Of a DNA stretch of 64,000 bases, positions 43,026-52,189 are shown piece after piece. The DNA is from Microbacterium pullorum (GTDB lineage Bacteria > Actinomycetota > Actinomycetes > Actinomycetales > Microbacteriaceae). A model generated the notes under the pieces. It did no database searches, was not told the origin of the DNA, and was given only the letters and a program-made list of their open reading frames with translations. The stretch covers positions 416,378 to 480,377 of the forward strand of contig NZ_JACSQP010000002.1 of NCBI RefSeq assembly GCF_014836535.1. The letters are read 5' to 3'. How positions within the stretch are numbered: position 1 is the stretch's first letter; the number at the start of each line of letters is the position of its first letter. A program made the position numbers and the translations under genes.

Positions 43026-44575
43026 CCGCACGCTACGGACCGGTCGACCTGCCCGGCTTCACCCTGCAACGCCCGCTCGGCTCGGGCGGCTTCGCCGACG
43101 TGTTCCTCTACGCGCAGCACCTGCCGCGGCGCATGGTGGCGGTGAAGATCATGCACCAGCCCGTCGACGACCGCGCCGCCCGTGCGCGCTTCGAGAGCGA
43201 AGCCAACCTCATGGCCGCGCTGTCGTCGCACCCGTCGATCGTCACGATCCACCATGCCGCGATCGCCGACAACGGGCGCCCGTACCTCGTGATGGAGTAC
43301 TGCTCCCGCCCCACGCTCGCCGAGACCTACCCGACCCGGGTGGTCACGGTCCCCGAGCTCCTGCAGACCATGGTGCGCCTGTGCGGGGCGGTCGAGACCG
43401 CGCACCGTGCCGGCATCCTGCACCGCGACATCAAGCCGGGGAACATCCTCACCACCGACTACGGCTGGCCGGCACTGACCGATTTCGGGCTGTCGTCGAT
43501 CTCGGGCGCGGCGGCCGATGCCGCAGGCATCTCGGTGCCGTGGTCCGCTCCCGAGGTGGTCAGCGGCCGAGGGTTCGATGCGCGCTCCGACGTGTACGCG
43601 CTCGCCGCGACCGCCTACACCGTGCTCGCCGGTCGCACGCCGTTCGAGAACCCGGACGCCCCCACCGATCTCACCCGGCTCGTCACGCGCGTGCTCACCC
43701 AGCCGGCGCCGCCCCTGGGGCGCGACGACGTGCCGCCCGCGCTGGAGCGGCTCATCCACACCGCCCTCGCGAAAGATCCCGACCGGCGCTCGCAGAGCGC
43801 GGCGGAGTTCGCGCGCAGCCTGCAGCGCATCGAACAGGACCTGCACCTGCCCATGACCCACCTCGACATCCCCGCGCTCGCAACGCGCAGTGATGAGGCG
43901 CCCGCCGGCCCCGCCGACGGGGACGACGACGCCGAGGCGACGCGGTTCGCGGCACGCCGCCGCACCGAGGCGGAGGCCGAGTCGCAAGACGACGCCGAAG
44001 CCGCGCCGGCGGAGGAGGCGGACGAGCCCCAGGACCAGACCGTGCTCGCCGCGCGCGCTGTGCCTCGCGCCGCACCGGCGGACCCCGAGCCGCTCCCCGA
44101 CGACGCCGAGCCGACGCGGCTGGCCGGCAGCCGCCGCCGCGATCTGCGTCGCGCGGAGGCCGGGGAGCAGACCCCCGGACCGCGTCGCGGCATCCCGGAC
44201 GAGCCGGTGGCCGATCGTGCGGGCGGCCCCGCGGGCACCCCGCACGACGAGGAGCCGACGCGACTGGTCGAGCGTGCGGCGCCGCTGTCCCCCGCGGCTG
44301 TGTCCACGCCCGCCGAGGCCGAGGCCGCGGCCGGCGGCCGCCGCGCGCACGACCCGGGCGTCGACGCGGCGCGGGAGACCTACGGCATCCGCCGGGTCGA
44401 TGCCGTCCCGATCGTGCGCGCCGCGGCGCCGTCGACCACCCCCGTCGAACCCGCCGCCCGACCGGTCACGCGCCCGCGCCGTCGGCTCGGTGTCGTGACG
44501 GCGATCGCCGTCGGGGCGACGGTGCTGGTGCTCGCGGTGTGCGTGGCGGCGATCGCGCTGCTGGTGGGCCTGTGA
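43022..44575 (+). CDS. Membrane-anchored Ser/Thr protein kinase 2
   Basis: 517-residue Hanks-type kinase: LGSGGFADVF (19-28), Lys42, HRDIKPGN (Asp136), DFG (154-156), PWSAPEVV in the activation segment. A ~210-residue acidic/Arg linker follows, containing repeated ATRF/TVLAAR/PTRLAG/PTRLVE Thr-centred boxes that look like phosphorylation sites for FHA binding, then one C-terminal helix (~492-516) with no external domain. GTG start overlaps the FHA gene; the stop overlaps the next start (TGATG). Paralogue of kinase 1. Confidence 0.9.
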   Translation: MTARYGPVDLPGFTLQRPLGSGGFADVFLYAQHLPRRMVAVKIMHQPVDDRAARARFESEANLMAALSSHPSIVTIHHAAIADNGRPYLVMEYCSRPTLAETYPTRVVTVPELLQTMVRLCGAVETAHRAGILHRDIKPGNILTTDYGWPALTDFGLSSISGAAADAAGISVPWSAPEVVSGRGFDARSDVYALAATAYTVLAGRTPFENPDAPTDLTRLVTRVLTQPAPPLGRDDVPPALERLIHTALAKDPDRRSQSAAEFARSLQRIEQDLHLPMTHLDIPALATRSDEAPAGPADGDDDAEATRFAARRRTEAEAESQDDAEAAPAEEADEPQDQTVLAARAVPRAAPADPEPLPDDAEPTRLAGSRRRDLRRAEAGEQTPGPRRGIPDEPVADRAGGPAGTPHDEEPTRLVERAAPLSPAAVSTPAEAEAAAGGRRAHDPGVDAARETYGIRRVDAVPIVRAAAPSTTPVEPAARPVTRPRRRLGVVTAIAVGATVLVLAVCVAAIALLVGL

Positions 44576-45342
44576 TGACGAAGGATGGGATGACGATGAC
44601 TCAGCACGGCGCGATCGGCGACGGCACGCTCGGGATCGAGTTCTGCGGGGAATGGCACCACCCGGTGCCCGGCGTCACCTTCTCGGTCGGGCGCGACGCC
44701 GACCTCACGGTCGACACCAACCAGTACCTGCACCGCCGGCTGCTCGCATTCGATGCCGAGGGCGAGCTGTGGTGGATGTCGAACACCGGGCAGACGATCT
44801 CGGTGAGCCTTGCCACCCCCGACGGCGCCTACCAGGCCGTCCTCGGCCCGGGCGCCCGCGTGCCGCTGGTCTTCCCGCAGCTCGCGGTCATGTTCTCCGC
44901 CGGGGCGTACACGTACGAACTCGCCGTGCGCAACGACTCCGCCAGCTTCACCGGGCGCGACCTGCGAGCGGTGCAGCACGAAGACGACGGCACCACCACG
45001 ATCGGTGCGGTGAGCCTGACCCCCAGCCAGCGCCTGCTGCTGATCGCGCTGTGCGAGCCGATCCTGCGCGGCGGCATGGTGGGCTCGAGCCAGTTGCCCT
45101 CCTCAGCCGCGGCGGCGGCGCGCCTGGGCTGGCCGCTGACGACGTTCAACCGCAAGCTCGACAACGTCTGCGACAAACTCGACCGAGAAGGCGTGCAGGG
45201 CCTGCGCGGCGGGGTGGGCAAGCTCGCCACCAACCGCCGTGCGAGGCTCGTGGAACACGCGATCCTGTCGCGGCTGGTCACGGCGCAGGATCTCGATCTG
45301 CTCGAGGTGGCCGCCACCCTGGGCGAGAAGGGCACCACATGA
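44575..45342 (+). CDS. FHA-like/helical-domain protein of the type VII-like locus
   Basis: 255 residues from the ATG overlapping the kinase stop (ATGs at 44590 and 44596 are alternatives). The first ~110 residues follow an FHA strand pattern but with changed ligand positions: FSVGRDADLTVD, YLHRRLL instead of VSxxH, and SNTGQT instead of STNGT. The second half (SLTPSQRLLLIALCEPILRG ... TTFNRKLDNVCDKLDREGV) is helical and resembles a winged-helix or sigma-4-like segment. No membrane helix. It directly precedes the EssC-type ATPase (4-nt overlap), so it may be an adaptor or regulator of it. Function unknown. Confidence 0.7.
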   Translation: MTKDGMTMTQHGAIGDGTLGIEFCGEWHHPVPGVTFSVGRDADLTVDTNQYLHRRLLAFDAEGELWWMSNTGQTISVSLATPDGAYQAVLGPGARVPLVFPQLAVMFSAGAYTYELAVRNDSASFTGRDLRAVQHEDDGTTTIGAVSLTPSQRLLLIALCEPILRGGMVGSSQLPSSAAAAARLGWPLTTFNRKLDNVCDKLDREGVQGLRGGVGKLATNRRARLVEHAILSRLVTAQDLDLLEVAATLGEKGTT

Positions 45343-48300
45343 AGATCCGCGCCACGCTGCGCCGTCCCGACGGCTCCACCGAGGACATCGCCCTCGCCGC
45401 CGAACCCGGTGTGCGCGTCGGCGAGGTCGCCGACTCCCTGGTCGCACGCGACCCCTCGGGCGTCTACCGCGATGGCGCGTACGCCCCCGGCACGGTGACC
45501 CTCGAGGCCCACGCGCCCGCCGTCGGCGGCGCCTCCGAGGTGCTCGACCCCGACGACACCCTCGCCGATCTGGCGCCGGCCTCGGGCGTGGAGATCGCCG
45601 TGGTCGCTCTCGACGACGCCCCGCAGGTCGACGTCGCGTACATCGAGATCGTCGGCGGCCGCTTCGCCGGGCGACGCTACGCGGTGCCCCGCGGTTCCAC
45701 GGTCATCGGCCGCGGCGCCGACTGCGGCATCGTGCTCGATGACCCCATGGTGTCCAATCGTCACGCACGTCTGCACGTCGGGCGTGACCGCATCGAACTG
45801 GTCGACCTCAACTCCGCCAACGGCATCATCGTGCAGGGGGCGCCCGTGGCCCGCCTCGAGATGCAGCACGGCCAGGAGGCGGAGCTGGGCAGCACCGTCA
45901 TCCGCGCCGCCTACCTGCCCTCGCAGATCGCGCAGTCCTCCCCCATCGGCGAGGTGCGCTTCACCCGCTCCCCCAGCGTGGAACCGCGTTACGTCGGCCG
46001 CGAGCTCGAGGGCGCCGACCCGCCCACGCCCGCCGACCCGCAGCCGTTCCCCTGGGCGGCAGCGATCCTCCCCGCCATCGCCGGCGTCGCCATGTTCGCT
46101 GCGACCGGGCGTGCCATCACCCTCATCTTCGTCGCCATCTCCCCGCTGATGATGATCAGCACGTGGGCGACGGCCAAGTCGCAGCAGCGGCGCAAGCTCA
46201 AGCTGGAGCACGCCCGCTTCGTCGGCCAGATCGAGCGGCTGTCGGCCCGGCTCGCGCGCGAGCGGGAAGAGGAATCCCGCATCCGAGCGCGGGAGGCGGT
46301 GCCGCTGCACGAGATCTACGACGCAGTGCAGAACCGTGCACCGCTGGTGTGGACACGCCGGCCCGAGCACTGGTCGTTCCTGCAGGTGAGGCTGGGGGTG
46401 GGCGATGTGCCCACCCGCAACACCGTGAAGGAGACCGGCAACACCGACCGGGCGGTGCCCGAGCAGGTCACCCAGCTCGAGGAGCTCATCGCCTCGTACG
46501 AGCTGGTGCCCCGCACCCCGGCGGTGGAGAAGCTCTCGGATGCCGGCGCCCTCGGTGTCGCCGGCGACCCCGCCGCCGTCGCCGCGTACGGCCGCGCCCT
46601 CACCGCCCAGCTGGCAGGTCTGCACGCACCGGGCGACCTGGTGATCGGCGGTCTGTTCGGCCCGGGCTGGGCGGCCCAGTTCGCCGACGCGAAGTGGCTG
46701 CCCCACGCCATGCATTCCGAAGCCGTCTTCGGCGGCGCGCCCTTCGCCGACACCGCCTCCGCGGCAGCCAGCCTCGTCTCACGGCTCGAGGAGGTGCTCA
46801 GCGCCCGCTCGCCGCGTGGCGAGGAAGCCCCGCTGCAGCTCGGCGCGATCGGCGACAAGCAGGCGGCACTGGCCGCCGGTGCGGCGGTGGGGTCGGGTTC
46901 GGGCCCCGACGGCGGATATGACGGCGCACTGCCGGCGATCGTCGTCCTCATCTCCGACGACGCCCCCGTCGACCGTGCCCGGCTGATCCAGGTGCTCGAG
47001 CGTGCCGCCGGCCGCGGGGTGTACCCGATCTGGATGGCCGCCGACACCGCGGCGCTCCCCGCCGCGTGCCGCACCTTCGTCGACCTCGCCGCCGACGGCG
47101 CGGCCTCGGTGGGCTACGTGCGCCTCGGGCTCACCATCGACCCGGTCGAGGTCGAGGGCCTCACCGTGCCGCAGTTCGCGCAGTTCTGCCGCCGACTGTC
47201 GTCGTACGTCGACGCCGGGTCCATCGCCGCCGACACCAGCGACGTGCCCCGCTCGGTGCCGATGCTGCAGCTGATCGGCAAGGAGATGGCCACCGACCCG
47301 GGCGCCGTGGTGGATCGCTGGGAGCAGAACGGCTCCATCCTCTCCGCCGCCACGCGCGCACCGTCTGCACCGAAGCTGCGCGCCATCGTCGGTCAGGCAG
47401 CCTCGGGGGCGATGCACCTCGACCTGCGCGCCCAGGGCCCCCACGCGCTCGTGGGCGGCACGACGGGCTCCGGCAAGAGCGAGTTCCTGCAGGCATGGGT
47501 GCTGGGCATGGCCGCCGAGTACAGCCCGCAGCGCGTGACGTTCCTCTTCGTCGACTACAAGGGCGGCGCGGCGTTCGCCGAGTGCACGGCGCTTCCCCAC
47601 TGCGTGGGCCTCGTCACCGACCTGAGCCCGCACCTGGTGCGTCGTGCGCTGGTGAGCCTGCGCGCGGAGCTGCACCACCGCGAGACCCTGTTCACCCGCA
47701 AGAAGGCCAAGGACATCCTGGAGCTGGAGAAGCGCGGCGACCCCGACGCCCCGCCGGCGCTGGTGATCGTCATCGACGAGTTCGCGGCCCTGGTCAACGA
47801 GGTGCCCGACTTCGTCGACGGCGTCGTCGACGTCGCCCAGCGCGGCCGCTCCCTCGGCATCCACCTGATCATGGCCACCCAGCGCCCCGCCGGCGTCATC
47901 AAGGACAACCTGCGCGCCAACACCAACATGCGCGTCGCGCTGCGCATGGCCGACGAGGTCGACTCCGATGACGTCATCGGCACGAAGGATGCCGCCGGCT
48001 TCGACCCCGCCATCCCCGGCCGCGGCGCCGCTAAGACCGGACCCGGCCGCCTGACGGTGTTCCAGTCCGCCTACACCGGCGGCTGGAGCTTCGTCGAGGA
48101 GGAGGCTCCCGAGGTGGAGTTCGAGTCGTTCGCGTTCGGCCCGCCCCGCCGTTGGGAGGCCCCGAAGGGCGACACCGAGTCGGCCGAACGCGACCTCGGG
48201 CCGAATGACCAGCAACGACTGGTCGCGACCATGGTCGCCGCCTCGAAGTCGGCGTCGATCGCCGCGCCGCGCCGCCCGTGGCTCGACGATCTGGCGAGCG

Positions 48301-49859
48301 TCTACGACCTCACCCTGCTGCGTCAGCGCACCGATGAGAAGCTGCTGCTGGGCGTGCAGGACGTGCCCCAGCGCCAGGCGCAGGACACGGTGTACTTCGA
48401 GCCCGACGACGACGGTCACCTGGCGATCTACGGCACCGGCGGCGCCGGCAAGAGCTCCACGCTGCGCACCCTCGCGATCGCTGCCGGCATCACCCCGCGC
48501 GGCGGCCCCGTCGAGGTGTACGGCCTCGACTTCGGCTCCGGGGGGCTCCGGATGCTCGAGGCCATGCCGCACGTGGGCGCGGTGATCCCCGCCGACTCCG
48601 GTGAGCGCGTCACCCGCCTGTTCCGCATGCTCAAGCACGAGCTCGACCGGCGTGGCGAGGCGTACGCCGCCGTCAACGCCGGCACGATCTCGCAGTACCG
48701 CGCCCTCGCCGGTCGCCCCGACGAGGCGCGCATCCTGGTGCTCATCGACGGGTTCCCCACGTTCCGCTCCGAGTACGAGGCGGTGACCGGGCGCGCCGAG
48801 GCCTACCAGGTGTTCCAGCAGATCATGACCGACGGCCGCTCCGTCGGCATCCATGTCGCCCTCACCGCCGACCGCGGGCAGGCCGTCCCGACGGCGCTGC
48901 AGTCGTCGATCCAGAAGCGGGTCGTGCTGCGGCTGTCCGACTCCGACGCCTATGCCATGGTCGGTGCCCCGCGCGACGTGCTGTCGGCCGAGTCGCCCGC
49001 CGGGCGCGCGGTGGTCAACGGGCTCGAGACGCAGATCGCCGTCATCGCCGGCGCCGCCGACCCGAGGGCGCAGGCGCAGGCGATCGGCGAGTTCGCCGAG
49101 GCGATGCGACGCCAGGGCCGCACCCAGGCGCCGCCGGTGCGTGCGCTGCCGGAGGTCTACGGGTTCGACGACCTGCCGCGCCAGGTCGACGGCCGGCCGG
49201 TGCTGGGGCTGTCGGGAGACACCCTCGATCCGATCGGGTTCGACCCCAACGGCCTGTTCGTCGTGGCCGGGCCGCCGCAGAGCGGGCGCAGCAATGCCCT
49301 GCGTGCCATGGCCGAGGCCGTGCGCCGCGCGCACCCCGGCGTGCGCCGCTACTACATCGGCAGCGCCCGCTCGACGCTGCGTGACGCGGTCGCCTGGGAC
49401 GACACCGCCGTCGACGGCGGCTCCGCCAGTCGGCTCATCAACGACCTGCTGCAGGACGAGCGGGGCCTGGAAGGTGTGGCGGTCTTCCTCGAGGGGGCAT
49501 CGGAGTACGCCACGTCGCTGGCCGAAATGCCGCTGTCGGACTTCGCCAAGCGGGTCAAGCGGGGCGACGGACTTCTGGTGGCCGAGGGCGAGACCAGCGA
49601 CTGGACGACGAGCTTCGGGCTGCTGGGCGACATCAAGTCGTCCCGTCGCGGCGTCGTGCTGCAGCCCGACACCCACGACGGCGAAGTGGTGCTCAAGACG
49701 GCGTTCCCGCGCCTGCTCAAGCGCGAGTTCCCGGCGGGGCGCGCAATGCTCGCCGCGAGCGGAAAGACGGTGCGCGTGCACTTCCCCCTCGTCGACAGCG
49801 AGCCGGTCCCCGCGGATGGGGACTACTCCCCATTGGCGGGTCAGCACGCCCTCCCATAG
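45339..49859 (+). CDS. EssC-type FtsK/SpoIIIE ATPase of a type VII-like secretion system
   Basis: 1506 residues, the length of Firmicute EssC. Order: ubiquitin/FHA-like domain (1-95), FHA domain (~100-170; VIGRGADCGIVLDD, VSNRHARL, LNSANGI), two membrane helices (~240-280), a conserved region with LAGLHAPGDLVIGGL and WLPHAMHS, then three ATPase domains. D1: GGTTGSGKS (~706), LVIVIDEFAAL (~806). D2: GTGGAGKSS (~1031), LVLIDGFPTF (~1132). D3: GPPQSGRSN (~1311), in which the Walker Lys is Arg. This is the T7SSb-type motor, not mycobacterial EccC, which lacks FHA domains. It should recognise and energise export of the ESAT-6-like proteins encoded next. Confidence 0.9.
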   Translation: MKIRATLRRPDGSTEDIALAAEPGVRVGEVADSLVARDPSGVYRDGAYAPGTVTLEAHAPAVGGASEVLDPDDTLADLAPASGVEIAVVALDDAPQVDVAYIEIVGGRFAGRRYAVPRGSTVIGRGADCGIVLDDPMVSNRHARLHVGRDRIELVDLNSANGIIVQGAPVARLEMQHGQEAELGSTVIRAAYLPSQIAQSSPIGEVRFTRSPSVEPRYVGRELEGADPPTPADPQPFPWAAAILPAIAGVAMFAATGRAITLIFVAISPLMMISTWATAKSQQRRKLKLEHARFVGQIERLSARLAREREEESRIRAREAVPLHEIYDAVQNRAPLVWTRRPEHWSFLQVRLGVGDVPTRNTVKETGNTDRAVPEQVTQLEELIASYELVPRTPAVEKLSDAGALGVAGDPAAVAAYGRALTAQLAGLHAPGDLVIGGLFGPGWAAQFADAKWLPHAMHSEAVFGGAPFADTASAAASLVSRLEEVLSARSPRGEEAPLQLGAIGDKQAALAAGAAVGSGSGPDGGYDGALPAIVVLISDDAPVDRARLIQVLERAAGRGVYPIWMAADTAALPAACRTFVDLAADGAASVGYVRLGLTIDPVEVEGLTVPQFAQFCRRLSSYVDAGSIAADTSDVPRSVPMLQLIGKEMATDPGAVVDRWEQNGSILSAATRAPSAPKLRAIVGQAASGAMHLDLRAQGPHALVGGTTGSGKSEFLQAWVLGMAAEYSPQRVTFLFVDYKGGAAFAECTALPHCVGLVTDLSPHLVRRALVSLRAELHHRETLFTRKKAKDILELEKRGDPDAPPALVIVIDEFAALVNEVPDFVDGVVDVAQRGRSLGIHLIMATQRPAGVIKDNLRANTNMRVALRMADEVDSDDVIGTKDAAGFDPAIPGRGAAKTGPGRLTVFQSAYTGGWSFVEEEAPEVEFESFAFGPPRRWEAPKGDTESAERDLGPNDQQRLVATMVAASKSASIAAPRRPWLDDLASVYDLTLLRQRTDEKLLLGVQDVPQRQAQDTVYFEPDDDGHLAIYGTGGAGKSSTLRTLAIAAGITPRGGPVEVYGLDFGSGGLRMLEAMPHVGAVIPADSGERVTRLFRMLKHELDRRGEAYAAVNAGTISQYRALAGRPDEARILVLIDGFPTFRSEYEAVTGRAEAYQVFQQIMTDGRSVGIHVALTADRGQAVPTALQSSIQKRVVLRLSDSDAYAMVGAPRDVLSAESPAGRAVVNGLETQIAVIAGAADPRAQAQAIGEFAEAMRRQGRTQAPPVRALPEVYGFDDLPRQVDGRPVLGLSGDTLDPIGFDPNGLFVVAGPPQSGRSNALRAMAEAVRRAHPGVRRYYIGSARSTLRDAVAWDDTAVDGGSASRLINDLLQDERGLEGVAVFLEGASEYATSLAEMPLSDFAKRVKRGDGLLVAEGETSDWTTSFGLLGDIKSSRRGVVLQPDTHDGEVVLKTAFPRLLKREFPAGRAMLAASGKTVRVHFPLVDSEPVPADGDYSPLAGQHALP

Positions 49860-49862
49860 GTT
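49833..49862 (+). promoter_or_regulatory. Promoter for the first ESAT-6-like gene
   Basis: TTGGCG (49833-49838), 18-bp spacer, TAGGTT (49857-49862; its TAG is the essC-like stop). Predicted start near 49869 with a ~43-nt leader containing AAGGA before the ATG at 49912. Confidence 0.55.
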
Positions 49863-49911
49863 GAACATGACGGCAGAGGAACTGCCGCTTCATGACACAA
49901 GGAATGAGACC

Positions 49912-50205
49912 ATGGCGAACCTCAACGTCACCTACGACCAGATGCAGAGCGCCGCGAACCGTCTGCGTGCCGGCCAGTCGGACCTCGAAGGCAAGCTGCA
50001 GGAGCTGCGCTCCCTCGTCAGCCAGCTCGTGCAGGACGGCTTCACCACCACCCGTGCCTCGGGCGCGTTCGACTCGTCGTACGAGCAGTTCACCTCCGGC
50101 GCCCAGCGCACCGTGCAGGGCATCGACGGCATGGCGCAGTTCCTCGAGAAGGCGGCGTCGGCGCTGCAGTCCACCGACGAGCAGCTGGCCAGCTCCATCG
50201 GCTGA
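49912..50205 (+). CDS. ESAT-6-like (WXG100 superfamily) secreted protein
   Basis: 97-residue helical hairpin of the kind publicly named pore-forming ESAT-6 family protein: MANLNVTYDQMQSAANRLRAG, turn DGFTTTRASGAFDSSYEQF, second helix IDGMAQFLEKAASALQSTD. The classic WXG turn is replaced by GF-TTTRASGAF, so Trp is Phe; such variants are typical for actinobacterial loci with EssC motors. It should be the main secreted substrate. It has its own promoter and is followed by a perfect hairpin, so its mRNA is likely abundant. Confidence 0.87.
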   Translation: MANLNVTYDQMQSAANRLRAGQSDLEGKLQELRSLVSQLVQDGFTTTRASGAFDSSYEQFTSGAQRTVQGIDGMAQFLEKAASALQSTDEQLASSIG

Positions 50206-50215
50206 TCACGACCCT

Positions 50216-50253
50216 CGAAGCGGGGCCGGTCCCACACGGCCGGCCCCGCTTCG
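50216..50253 (+). terminator. Hairpin between the two ESAT-6-like genes
   Basis: Perfect 14-bp stem (50216-50229 / 50240-50253) with a 10-nt loop, 10 nt after the first ESAT-6-like stop. Likely partial terminator or mRNA 3' stabiliser. Confidence 0.7.
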
Positions 50254-50276
50254 GCATCTCACGGAGGAACAAGCCG

Positions 50277-50564
50277 ATGGCTGACCTGAAACTCGACTTC
50301 GCCGAGCTGCGCCGCAGCGCCGGCACCGCGGAGCGCATCGCGACGGACTTCGCCGGCGCCGAGCGCATCGCCGGCGAGACGGCGGCAGCGACCGGCCATG
50401 ACCGGCTGGCGGGCACCGTGCGCGAATTCGGCGACAAGTGGGACATCGCCCGCGGCGAGCTGCAGGAGAACCTGCGACAGGTCGCGGACTACCTCGGCGC
50501 CGTCATCGACACCTTCACCGACCTCGACACCGACCTCGCAGCCGCCGTGAAGGGCGAGCGATGA
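50277..50564 (+). CDS. Second small ESAT-6/CFP-10-like helical protein
   Basis: 95 residues, all predicted helical in two blocks joined around GHDRLAGTVREFGDKW; no cysteine and no signal peptide. The layout fits a WXG100/EspC-like partner of the preceding protein, although the WXG motif is reduced to DKWD. GGAGGAA ribosome site 7 nt before the ATG. It overlaps the next gene by 4 nt (ATGA), so it is made in step with the hydrolase protein and may be its export chaperone, as small helical partners are for LXG effectors in Firmicutes. Confidence 0.75.
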   Translation: MADLKLDFAELRRSAGTAERIATDFAGAERIAGETAAATGHDRLAGTVREFGDKWDIARGELQENLRQVADYLGAVIDTFTDLDTDLAAAVKGER

Positions 50565-52189
50565 GCGTGCTGCCCGGGTCGCCCGACACGCTGGCCGATC
50601 ACGCCGACGCGCTCGTCGCCTCCGCTTCGCGCATCCAGCGCGCCGCCGACGACCTGCGCGCCCTCGCGTATGAGAGCACCGCCCGCTCCCTCGACGGCAT
50701 CCGCGAACGCACCGCGCAGGTCGCGGGCGACCTCGACCGCGTGCACGAACGCTACAGCGGCACCGCCGGTGCCCTCACCGAGTACGCCGTCGCGCTCAAG
50801 GCCGCCCATGACCGCGCCGATGCCGGCGAACTGGATGCTGCCCGTTACGACGCCCTGGCGGCGACCGCCGAGTACGACCTGCTCGTCTCCGAGCGCCGCC
50901 TGGAGCGGCTCGAGGACGCCGACGCCCCCGCCGGCAACATCGGCACGGCGGAGAACGACGTGCGGTCGCTGCGCAGCACGCTCAGCCGCCGGGAGGATTC
51001 CGCAGACGCGGCACGTGCCGAGATCGAAGCCGCTCGCCGCGACATGGATGCCGCGGCCCAGGTCGCCATCGACCGCATCGACACCGCGATCGACGCGACG
51101 AACGAAGGCTTCTGGGACGCCGTCGGCGAGTTCTTCGGCGACATCGGCGACGTGCTCGGCGACATCGCGCGATGGGTGGGCGACTTCCTCTCCGAGGTCT
51201 ACCACGAGCTGCTGCGCATCCTCTCGACCGTCGTCGCGCTCCTCGGTGTCGCGATCATCCTGCTGCTGGTGTACTCGTTGCTGTCCCTGGTGCCGTTCAT
51301 CGGACCCGCGATCGCGATGTTCGTCACGGTGCTGCTGGCCGGGTTCCTGCTGGGCAGCGTGCTGTCGGACGTGCTCTCCCCCACCCCCGCGGTGCGCAGG
51401 CATGAGCCGACCGACACGGAGCGCGGTACCTACACCGGCCAGCCGACAGACCTCGCGCACGCCCTCGCGGACGCGGGCTACGTCGACACGCTGGGCTGGG
51501 ACTACGACGCCGACGGCGAGAAGACCGGGGTCGGACAGACGGTGATCAGCGTCACCCGCGTCGTCGACGCCGACGGCGTGGTCCGGTGGCGCGTCGCTCT
51601 CCCCAGCACCCAGGAGTGGCTTTCTCGTCTCAACGGCGACCAGGGCGGTGTGCACGACCTCGACAGCAACCTCGCGCTCGTCCTCACCCCCGCTCTGCGT
51701 TCCCAGTACGAGCGCGCCGTCCTCGACGCGATGCGTGAGGCCGGCGTCGGCGCCGACGACCCGGTCATGCTCATCGGGTTCAGCCAGGGCGGCATCATGG
51801 CAGGCACGCTCGCCGCGTACAACGACGACTACAACTGGTCGGCAGTCGTGGCTGCAGGCGCCCCGATCGACCACATGCCGATCCCTTCCTCGACATCGGT
51901 CGTCTCGGTGCAGCACGAGGGCGACCCCGTGCCGATGCTGGATTCGCTCGTCACCGTCGGCACAGACGGCGCCCCGCCGCACCAGCCCAACTGGACCACG
52001 ATCAATACCGAATCCCCCGATGCCGACCTGGGCATCCACGGCATCCACAACGCCGAGGCGTACGACCAGACCCTCGCATCGCAGATCGGTCAGGTGCCCG
52101 CGGGCACGGTCGACGCCTTGGACGCCTACTTCGTCGGGGATCCGGACGCCTACGGTTACCAGCAGAGCTACTACGGGTGGTCGGAGTGA
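50561..52189 (+). CDS. Helical-domain/transmembrane/alpha-beta-hydrolase protein (candidate type VII effector)
   Basis: 542 residues in three parts. Residues 1-210 are long helices (STARSLDGIRERTAQVAGDL, a WXG/LXG-like pattern, then a coiled coil and amphipathic WVGDFLSEVYHELL). Residues ~219-269 hold two hydrophobic helices. Residues ~285-542 form an alpha/beta-hydrolase domain with nucleophile Ser408 in GFSQGG, acid Asp455 in HEGDPVPM and His493 or His496 in GIHGIHN. A lipase or esterase activity is predicted. The order helical targeting domain, membrane segment, enzyme resembles secreted toxins, and the next gene encodes a lipoprotein, as for immunity proteins. Alternatively it may be a membrane-bound cell-envelope esterase. 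Confidence 0.78.
   Translation: MSVLPGSPDTLADHADALVASASRIQRAADDLRALAYESTARSLDGIRERTAQVAGDLDRVHERYSGTAGALTEYAVALKAAHDRADAGELDAARYDALAATAEYDLLVSERRLERLEDADAPAGNIGTAENDVRSLRSTLSRREDSADAARAEIEAARRDMDAAAQVAIDRIDTAIDATNEGFWDAVGEFFGDIGDVLGDIARWVGDFLSEVYHELLRILSTVVALLGVAIILLLVYSLLSLVPFIGPAIAMFVTVLLAGFLLGSVLSDVLSPTPAVRRHEPTDTERGTYTGQPTDLAHALADAGYVDTLGWDYDADGEKTGVGQTVISVTRVVDADGVVRWRVALPSTQEWLSRLNGDQGGVHDLDSNLALVLTPALRSQYERAVLDAMREAGVGADDPVMLIGFSQGGIMAGTLAAYNDDYNWSAVVAAGAPIDHMPIPSSTSVVSVQHEGDPVPMLDSLVTVGTDGAPPHQPNWTTINTESPDADLGIHGIHNAEAYDQTLASQIGQVPAGTVDALDAYFVGDPDAYGYQQSYYGWSE

Noticed and set aside
45339..49859. Mycobacterial-type EccC or a cell-division FtsK
   Set aside because: An FHA domain and two helices precede three ATPase domains, and ESAT-6-like genes follow directly; this is the EssC layout. 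There is no FtsK gamma domain.
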